A DNA stretch of 64,000 bases from GWE2-51-13 sp942492825. GTDB lineage: Bacteria > Bacillota_I > Bacilli_A > Erysipelotrichales > Erysipelotrichaceae. Under the pieces are notes generated by a model that did not search any database, was not told where the DNA came from, and saw only the letters and a program-made list of their open reading frames with translations. Location of the stretch: NCBI GenBank assembly GCA_942492825.1, contig OW818635.1:310001-374000 (forward strand), given 5' to 3'. Positions 57,465 to 64,000 of this stretch are shown one piece after another. Position 1 is the first letter of the stretch. The number at the start of each line of letters is the position of its first letter. The translations under genes and the position numbers were made by a program.

Positions 57465-58044
57465 TCAACGGTTCTCCTTTAAAATAGTAGGCGTCGACGC
57501 ACTTTAGATAATCGATCGGAGGGGTGAGTTTCCAAGGGATCTTCAAACATTCTTGACGAAACCAAGCAATCGGAACCGATCGCCGGGTTGAGGTTTCGAT
57601 AAAGTCCAGCAGTTTCTGTCCAGGAACGAAATATGTTTCGTCCAATGTCGAAAATCGGATGATCAGGAATATCAAGGCTCCATGGCGTTGTACGCTGCGC
57701 AGATGCGCGATTTGGTGTTCATGCAGGTAGGTGAGGGCGAAGGCGGTTTTGGATTGCGTTTCCTTCGCTTCGAAGTCGATTGCTTTTTGACGGTAAACCC
57801 CATTGTAATCCGTGGTGCTTGGTGTCTTGAAATAAGCTTCGGTGATCTTGGCCTTGTTGCGCGAAGGATAGGAAACCGTCACGATCATGATCGGCGTCGG
57901 TTTCTTATGGACGTTGGCCAGATCGAGTTCGAGATAGTACGAATTCGTTTTGTTCAACTCTTCCTCAAGACTCATACCGCGACGTGCCGTCGATGTTTCG
58001 GACGTTGTGCCCATCGGTTTTCGCTTCGTTGGATATCCGACCAT
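57457..58044 (-). CDS. recU: Holliday junction resolvase RecU
   Basis: RecU (195 aa) cleaves Holliday junctions during recombination and segregation in Firmicutes. The nuclease core shows RGMSLEEELNKTN (about 22-34), the stretch SYPSRNKAKITEAYFKTPSTTDYNGVY, in which TTDYNGVY is diagnostic, and the catalytic DFEAKET (about 90-96). It is transcribed with ponA as in B. subtilis and is divergent from gpsB. The first 20 residues are basic and likely disordered. Confidence 0.95.
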   Translation of the reverse strand: MVGYPTKRKPMGTTSETSTARRGMSLEEELNKTNSYYLELDLANVHKKPTPIMIVTVSYPSRNKAKITEAYFKTPSTTDYNGVYRQKAIDFEAKETQSKTAFALTYLHEHQIAHLRSVQRHGALIFLIIRFSTLDETYFVPGQKLLDFIETSTRRSVPIAWFRQECLKIPWKLTPPIDYLKCVDAYYFKGEPLND

Positions 58045-58140
58045 TTCATCACCTATGACATTATATACGATTCAAGAACAGATTTCCATCTTTTACCGAC
58101 CCAGGGGTGTTTGCTTACCCTTGCAAAAAGCCTCGGGATT

Positions 58141-58149
58141 TGCTTTAAT
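58141..58149 (+). promoter_or_regulatory. Extended -10 promoter of gpsB
   Basis: TGCTTTAAT lies 22 bases before the gpsB ATG, with GGGAGGAAA between. Confidence 0.5.
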
Positions 58150-58171
58150 AAAGACGCGGGAGGAAACCCAA

Positions 58172-58486
58172 ATGGACAAAATCGGAAAACTGGATGCGCA
58201 ATCCATTTATCAAAAGGAATTCAATATCGAATTCAAAGGGTACTCCGCAGCCGAAGTCGACGCTTTTCTCGACATCGTCATCAAGGATTATCAAGCGTAT
58301 GAGCAATCGATCGCCAATCTGCGCGAGCAGATCGACCAAATGCAGCGAATCAACCTGCAGCTTCAGAATAAGCTGACGGAAGCACAAGGCAGACTGGAAG
58401 CCGGCGAACCCGGGGAACCGACGGGCAATCCCGTCGATCTCTTGAAACGTTTGGCAAAGCTTGAGCAAGAAGTCTACAAAAAATGA
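58172..58486 (+). CDS. gpsB: Cell division adaptor GpsB
   Basis: GpsB (104 aa) is a DivIVA-like adaptor that docks penicillin-binding proteins at the septum and side wall. The N-terminal domain has IYQKEFNIEFKGYSAAEVDAFLD (about 12-34), equivalent to the DivIVA GYxxxEVDxFLD motif, then a coiled coil (about 35-75), a Gly/Pro-rich linker and the conserved C-terminal helix DLLKRLAKLEQEVY. GGGAGG precedes the ATG at 58172. The neighbours recU-ponA (divergent) and rnpB (downstream) are the same as in B. subtilis. RNase P RNA begins at or just after the stop codon. Confidence 0.95.
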   Translation: MDKIGKLDAQSIYQKEFNIEFKGYSAAEVDAFLDIVIKDYQAYEQSIANLREQIDQMQRINLQLQNKLTEAQGRLEAGEPGEPTGNPVDLLKRLAKLEQEVYKK

Positions 58487-58832
58487 CATCACACTAGGAC
58501 AATCGCTGGGTAACCAGAGGAAAGTCCATGCTCGCACCGCCTGTGACGGCGGTAGTGATTATGCTGGATGAAACCATAAATCCAGGCGGGAAACCGACGG
58601 CGGAACAAACTCCTAAAACGCAAGTCATGGAGGGAGTCTATAAAAGTGCCACAGTGACGTAGTCCTCGGGGAAACCCTAGGAGTGGAACGAGGTAAACCC
58701 CATAAGCGAGAAACCCAAATTTGGTAGGGGAACTTGGAATCGCGAATTCGAAGCGAAACCGGGGCGTGCAAGCGCAGATAAATGATTGTCGCCCGCAAGG
58801 GAACAGAACATGGCTTACATAGTGCGATGTGA
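58486..58832 (+). ncRNA. rnpB: RNase P RNA, bacterial type B
   Basis: The catalytic RNA that matures tRNA 5' ends. The 5' conserved element GAGGAAAGTCCATGCTCGC (58520 region), AAAGTGCCACAGTGACG, GGAACGAGGTAAACCCC and GCGAGAAACCCAAATTTGGTAGGGG, and the 3' element ACAGAACATGGCTTACAT agree closely with Bacillus-type (type B) RNAs. Helix P1 pairs ACATCACACT near the gpsB stop with AGTGCGATGT (58821-58830), one mismatch. The 5' end therefore falls on or within two bases of the gpsB stop, and no separate promoter is obvious. A terminator follows immediately. Confidence 0.96.
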
Positions 58833-58858
58833 AACGGGATGAAAATCCCGTTTCTTTT
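58832..58858 (+). terminator. Terminator of rnpB
   Basis: AAACGGGAT, loop GAAA, ATCCCGTTT, then CTTTTAC. Confidence 0.9.
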
Positions 58859-58882
58859 ACATTTTACTTTAATACGCCAAAT

Positions 58883-58891
58883 TGATATAAT
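58883..58891 (+). promoter_or_regulatory. Extended -10 promoter of the rodZ-pgsA-pncC-recA operon
   Basis: TGATATAAT lies 24 bases before the rodZ ATG. Confidence 0.6.
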
Positions 58892-58915
58892 CAATAAAGA
58901 TAACGGAGGAAACGC

Positions 58916-59815
58916 ATGACGGACATCGGAAATTCAATTCGCCAGCGACGTGAAGAACTCGGTTACTCGGTTGAAGAGATAAGCGAGAAAACTAAAATCA
59001 GCGTCGTTCATCTGAATGCCATCGAGCGCGGAGATATGGATCATTTTAGGAATGATCTTGTTTTTCTTCGATTTTATCTTAAGAATCTAAGCAGTGTCCT
59101 CGACATGGACCTCGATGAAGTTTTGACACAGTTCAAGTTGACGAAAGACGAGTTCACCAACACGCTTTCAATCAAGAAGATTCAAGAAAAGGAAACCAGC
59201 GAGGCGAACATCGCTAAAAATAAATCATTATCGCAAAGCGAGTATGTGTATCGAAACTTCAAGAAAAAACGTTTTGAGGTGTCGTTTGCGACATTGATGG
59301 TCGTCATCGTACTCATCGTAATCAGTCTGATCATCGTGTTTTTCACCAACGTTCTTCCATTATTGACGAAAACGCCGGAGAACATCATTTTGAATCCGGT
59401 CGATAATGTTCCTGGGGAAGTAAAACCGGATCCCAATCCCGAGCCCGAACCTGAACCACAACCCGAACCGACCGTCATCATCGTCACCAAAACCGGTCTG
59501 ACGGACTATGCGATTACCGATTGGGTAAAAGGCAGGCAGGTTAAATTCGTGGTGAAATACAATTCAAGTTCGATGATGAAAGTCTTGATCAACGGAGTTT
59601 TGACCAACAATCCCACATCACGAATCTACAGCTATGGTGAGACGATGGAAGTCATCGTGGACGCGGTACAAAATAAAACCGTGACGCTCAGTTTCGGATA
59701 CATCAAATACAATACGATCACCGTCAATGACATCGCCGTACCGATCGATCCGACGATCGCGGCGTCGCCGAGATCGTTTCGTATCGTGTTTACATTCACA
59801 GGAGGCGCTTCATGA
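58916..59815 (+). CDS. rodZ: Cytoskeletal protein RodZ-like (YmfM)
   Basis: A 299-aa bitopic protein. The N-terminal helix-turn-helix (about 1-70: GNSIRQRREELGYSVEEISEKTKISVVHLNAIE) matches RodZ, where it binds MreB. A basic juxtamembrane stretch and one membrane helix (about 122-145) follow, then a Pro/Glu linker (DPNPEPEPEPQPEP, about 171-184) and an extracytoplasmic beta domain (about 190-299). ACGGAGG precedes the ATG. The order rodZ-pgsA-cinA-recA is the B. subtilis order; the stop overlaps pgsA by four bases. Confidence 0.9.
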   Translation: MTDIGNSIRQRREELGYSVEEISEKTKISVVHLNAIERGDMDHFRNDLVFLRFYLKNLSSVLDMDLDEVLTQFKLTKDEFTNTLSIKKIQEKETSEANIAKNKSLSQSEYVYRNFKKKRFEVSFATLMVVIVLIVISLIIVFFTNVLPLLTKTPENIILNPVDNVPGEVKPDPNPEPEPEPQPEPTVIIVTKTGLTDYAITDWVKGRQVKFVVKYNSSSMMKVLINGVLTNNPTSRIYSYGETMEVIVDAVQNKTVTLSFGYIKYNTITVNDIAVPIDPTIAASPRSFRIVFTFTGGAS

Positions 59816-60405
59816 ATTTACCTAACCGCTTGACGATGGTCCGGATCATCCTCATACCACTGATCGTTTTGATTTTCATGTTTCCGTTTGCCCAGTTCAA
59901 CATCAACGTGGGTCAAATTACGTTTGGGGCAGTGACGCTTACTTACCGCAACTTAGTTGTGTTGGCGCTTTTCGCTTTTGCGAGCTTCACGGATTTTTTG
60001 GACGGTTACATCGCGCGAAAGCACAATCTGGTAACCAGTTTCGGAAAGTTCGCCGATCCGATCGCGGACAAACTCTTGGTCAACACCATGTTCATCCTCT
60101 TCGCGTGGCAGGGCATCGTCCCGGTCGTCGCGGTGTTATTGATGCTGTGGCGCGATACGGCCGTGGATGGGATCCGCATGATCGCCAACGGAAAAGGTCG
60201 CGTAATGGCAGCCGGTTATCTTGGCAAGATTAAGACGGTCTCGCAGATGTTCACGATTATTTTTATCCTGTTGAACAACTTACCGTTCGAACTTTACAAC
60301 CTACCGGTCACAAGTTTGATGATTTGGTTCTCGACGTTCATTTCGGTAATCAGCGGAATCAGCTATTTCCTGCAGGCGAAGGATCTGCTTCTTGAAACGA
60401 AATAA
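59812..60405 (+). CDS. pgsA: CDP-diacylglycerol-glycerol-3-phosphate 3-phosphatidyltransferase
   Basis: PgsA (197 aa) makes phosphatidylglycerol phosphate. It starts MNLPNRLTMVRIILIP, typical of the family, and carries the CDP-alcohol phosphotransferase motif DFLDGYIAR...GKFADPIADK (about 62-87) with all Asp residues. About five membrane helices are visible. It is translationally coupled to rodZ (ATGA) and to the following gene (TAATG). Confidence 0.96.
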   Translation: MNLPNRLTMVRIILIPLIVLIFMFPFAQFNINVGQITFGAVTLTYRNLVVLALFAFASFTDFLDGYIARKHNLVTSFGKFADPIADKLLVNTMFILFAWQGIVPVVAVLLMLWRDTAVDGIRMIANGKGRVMAAGYLGKIKTVSQMFTIIFILLNNLPFELYNLPVTSLMIWFSTFISVISGISYFLQAKDLLLETK

Positions 60406-60896
60406 TGGAAGAACTGTTCTTGTTTCTTGTTTCGCGTAAGTTGACGCTCAGTTCTTGCGAAAGTTACACAGGCGGGCTGTTTGCCGCCTTGTTTACGGAA
60501 ATACCGGGTAGTTCGCAGGTGTTCAAAGGCGCGATCGTCGCGTATGCCAACGAAGTGAAAACCGAAGTGGTCGGCGTTTCAAACGACACGATCGCAAATT
60601 ACGGCGCATTGAGCGAAGAAACGGTCGTCGAGATGGCACGTAAAACAAAGGCCAATATGCATACTGATGTTTGTGTGGCTTTTAGCGGTAATGCCGGCCC
60701 CGGCGTATCGGAACATAAGAAACAAGGTGAAGTCTACATGTGCATCGCTTACGGAAACACGACCCGAGTCTTTCATGAGCGGATCGCGGGCGATCGAACT
60801 GAAGTCCGCAAGCAAAGCGTGCTAAATGCGGCACGTAGAATCGAATCGTTGATCAGGGAAGTGGATGTACCTTGCGAAAAAGGGGATGGAGGATAA
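60405..60896 (+). CDS. pncC: CinA C-terminal-domain protein (nicotinamide-nucleotide amidase PncC)
   Basis: A 163-aa stand-alone form of the CinA C-terminal domain, which deamidates nicotinamide mononucleotide in NAD recycling. The motif SCESYTGGLFA (about 18-28), the strand GAIVAYANEVKTEVVGV (about 43-59), and FSGNAGPG (about 97-104; SGIAGPGG is usual) are seen. In B. subtilis CinA also has an N-terminal molybdopterin-binding-like domain of about 250 residues; it is absent here, and nothing upstream resembles its remains. The gene lies between pgsA and recA as expected for cinA. Confidence 0.88.
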   Translation: MEELFLFLVSRKLTLSSCESYTGGLFAALFTEIPGSSQVFKGAIVAYANEVKTEVVGVSNDTIANYGALSEETVVEMARKTKANMHTDVCVAFSGNAGPGVSEHKKQGEVYMCIAYGNTTRVFHERIAGDRTEVRKQSVLNAARRIESLIREVDVPCEKGDGG

Positions 60897-60900
60897 ACCT

Positions 60901-61902
60901 ATGGAAAACAAAAAAGATGCATTGTTGGAAGAAGCATTAAAGCAAATAGAGAAACAATACGGTAAGGGTTCGATCATGCGGTTGGGCGATCGTGCCAACG
61001 TCGATATCGACGCGATTAGCAGCGGTTCGATTTCGATCGACCTTGCGTTGGGAATCGGCGGTTATCCGAAAGGAAGAATCATCGAAATTTACGGTCCTGA
61101 ATCCAGCGGGAAAACGACCTTGGCTTTGCATGCTATCGCCGAAGTTCAAAAACGTGGCGGAAAAGCCGCATTTATCGACGCCGAAAACGCAATCGATCCG
61201 CGATATGCCAAAAATCTTGGCGTCAAAATCGACGACTTGATCTTAAGCCAACCCGACAGCGGTGAGCAGGCGCTTGAAATCACCGAGTTGTTGATTAAGA
61301 GCGGAGCCATCGATTTGGTTGTCGTCGACTCCGTCGCCGCTTTGGTTCCGCAAGTCGAATTGGATGGCGAAATGTCGGATTCGCAAGTCGGCTTGCAGGC
61401 ACGACTGATGTCAAAGGCGATGCGTAAGTTATCCGGCGTCATGAATCGTAGTGAATGTACCGTCATCTTCATTAACCAATTGCGCGAAAAAGTCGGCATC
61501 ATGTTCGGTAACCCCGAAACGACGTCCGGCGGACGTGCGTTGAAATTCTATGCTTCCATCCGGATCGATGTTCGTAAAGGGGAAGCCATTAAGAATGGTT
61601 CCGATATCGTCGGAAACAAAGTGACAGTCAAAGTTGTTAAAAACAAAGTCGCGCCTCCATTCAAAGTTGCGATCGTCGAAATCATGTACGGTGAAGGCGT
61701 ATCGCGCATCGGCGAACTGATCGACTTGGCGGTCGAACGCGAAGTCATCCAAAAAAGCGGTGCTTGGTTCTCGTATAAAAGCGAAAAGATCGGGCAGGGG
61801 AAAGAAGCCGTACGCGCTTTCTTGAAATCCAATCCGGTCTTGGAAGCTGAAATCAGCGAAGAAGTGAAACGGATCGTCTTCCAAAAGCCCGAAATCATCT
61901 AA
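60901..61902 (+). CDS. recA: Recombinase RecA
   Basis: RecA (333 aa) forms filaments on single-stranded DNA for recombination and SOS induction. The N-terminal KALEEALKQIEKQYGKGSIMRLG-like segment is present as EEALKQIEKQYGKGSIM, with Walker A GPESSGKTT (about 66-74), Walker B LVVVDSVAAL, loop L1/L2 region QLREKVGIMFGNPETTSGG and the normal C-terminal domain. The ATG at 60901 has GGAGG in the tail of pncC. No LexA-type box was found, since recA is expressed from the rodZ operon. The C-terminal acidic tail is short. Confidence 0.97.
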   Translation: MENKKDALLEEALKQIEKQYGKGSIMRLGDRANVDIDAISSGSISIDLALGIGGYPKGRIIEIYGPESSGKTTLALHAIAEVQKRGGKAAFIDAENAIDPRYAKNLGVKIDDLILSQPDSGEQALEITELLIKSGAIDLVVVDSVAALVPQVELDGEMSDSQVGLQARLMSKAMRKLSGVMNRSECTVIFINQLREKVGIMFGNPETTSGGRALKFYASIRIDVRKGEAIKNGSDIVGNKVTVKVVKNKVAPPFKVAIVEIMYGEGVSRIGELIDLAVEREVIQKSGAWFSYKSEKIGQGKEAVRAFLKSNPVLEAEISEEVKRIVFQKPEII

Positions 61903-61930
61903 AAACGCGGAAATATCGCGTTTTTCTTTT
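61901..61930 (+). terminator. Terminator after recA
   Basis: AAAAACGCG, loop GAAATAT, CGCGTTTTT, then CTTTTCTT; the stem overlaps the recA stop. Confidence 0.88.
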
Positions 61931-62023
61931 CTTAGCGAACAATGTTATTGTGGAAAGCGGCTAAATTCGTTATTATTAAAAAGAGTAATTTTTTACTTTC
62001 ACAATAGGTACAGGAGGAAAAGC

Positions 62024-63579
<1,556 letters not shown>

Positions 63580-63580
<1 letters not shown>

Positions 63581-64000
63581 TGAAAATATTGTTTATCGGC
63601 GATATCGTCGGTAGCAAAGGACGGGCAGCAGTGAAACAACTGCTGCCTTCACTTCGACAGACCTACGGTGCGGATGTCGTGATCGCCAATGGGGAAAACG
63701 CCGCCCATGGGAAAGGCATCACGAAAAAAATCTACGATGAACTCTTAAGCTATGGGATCGACGCGATTACCTTGGGTAACCACGCGTTCTCGAAATCCGA
63801 TCTCTATGATTTCATCGCCCAAGCGGACCGACTCGTCCGTCCGCTCAACCTTCTTCCTCTGGATTACGGTCAGTCGCACTTGCAGCTCGACGTCAACGGT
63901 ACACCGCTTGTCGTCGCGAATCTTTGCGGCAGCGTATTTATGGAGAACATCAGCGAATCGCCCTTTGTGGTCATGCGCCGTTGGGCGAAGCAATTTGCGG
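63580..64000 (+). CDS. ymdB: YmdB-family metallophosphoesterase, N-terminal part
   Basis: The first 140 residues are in the window; the gene continues beyond base 64000. YmdB-type enzymes hydrolyse 2',3'-cyclic nucleotides and affect biofilm and sporulation programmes in B. subtilis. Metal-site motifs visible are FIGDIVGSKGR (Asp about 7), ANGENAAHGKG (Glu-Asn about 38) and TLGNHAF (Asn about 66, His about 67). The canonical GNHTWD is here GNHAFS. It directly follows rny, the conserved order, with TAATG overlap. Confidence 0.93.

Overview
The window is a compact, gene-dense stretch of chromosome from a cell-walled, low-GC-type Gram-positive (class Bacilli / Firmicutes in the broad sense). The base composition is near 50 % GC by eye. 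Almost every block matches conserved Bacillus subtilis-type gene order: ysgA-pheS-pheT, secDF-recJ-apt-rel, hisS-aspS-6S RNA, plsY-parE-parC, yqeG-yqeH-yhbY-nadD/yqeK-rsfS-yqeM, tseB-dnaD-nth, ponA-recU-gpsB-rnpB and rodZ-pgsA-cinA-recA-rny-ymdB. T-box leaders, a long-form HPF, DivIVA/GpsB/SepF and a B-type RNase P RNA also fit. TGA is used as a stop and Trp is TGG, so this is not a code-4 mollicute. The NadD-YqeK fusion, a shortened dcw cluster and small size suggest a lineage near the Erysipelotrichia / wall-bearing relatives of the Mollicutes, but I cannot place it more finely.

Layout. 1-2.1 kb: end of a membrane dipeptidase, hpf, sepF, divIVA. 2.05-9.4 kb: T-box(Ile)-ileS, ysgA methyltransferase, T-box(Phe)-pheST. 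9.5-14.7 kb: yebC2-type gene, tmcAL (minus), a lysophospholipase-like hydrolase with a membrane GGDEF protein, yceD-rpmF. 15.0-21.2 kb: MraZ operator and a reduced dcw cluster (mraZ-rsmH-ftsL-ftsI-mraY-murD). 21.3-28.4 kb: comN-secDF-recJ-apt-rel. 28.4-32.0 kb: T-box (specifier aligns to Asp)-hisS-aspS, then 6S RNA. 32.0-35.2 kb: ABC exporter, an Rgg/PlcR-like regulator and a well-folded unknown small RNA. 35.2-42.3 kb: yneF, a Gfo/Idh/MocA oxidoreductase, plsY (minus), parE-parC, a HAD protein lacking its nucleophile. 42.4-47.5 kb: yqeG-yqeH-yhbY-nadD/yqeK-rsfS-yqeM-mtnN as a tightly overlapping operon, and a thioredoxin-fold exported protein. 47.6-49.3 kb: tseB-dnaD-nth. 49.65-54.4 kb: a 1590-residue surface protein inserted in otherwise conserved synteny. 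54.5-58.9 kb: ponA-recU (minus), gpsB, rnpB. 58.9-64 kb: rodZ-pgsA-pncC-recA, rny and the start of ymdB.

Themes. Translation (four tRNA-synthetase systems under T-boxes, ribosome factors), cell division and wall synthesis, and RNA decay dominate. Extended -10 promoters (TGnTATAAT-like) recur upstream of about sixteen transcription units and look like the default promoter type. The accessory material most likely to be new is the exporter/regulator/small-RNA cassette at 32.0-35.2 kb, the surface protein at 49.65-54.4 kb, the lipase/degenerate-GGDEF pair at 11.5-13.95 kb and the orphan thioredoxin-like protein at 47.0-47.5 kb. I saw no transposase, CRISPR array, tRNA gene or prophage gene.
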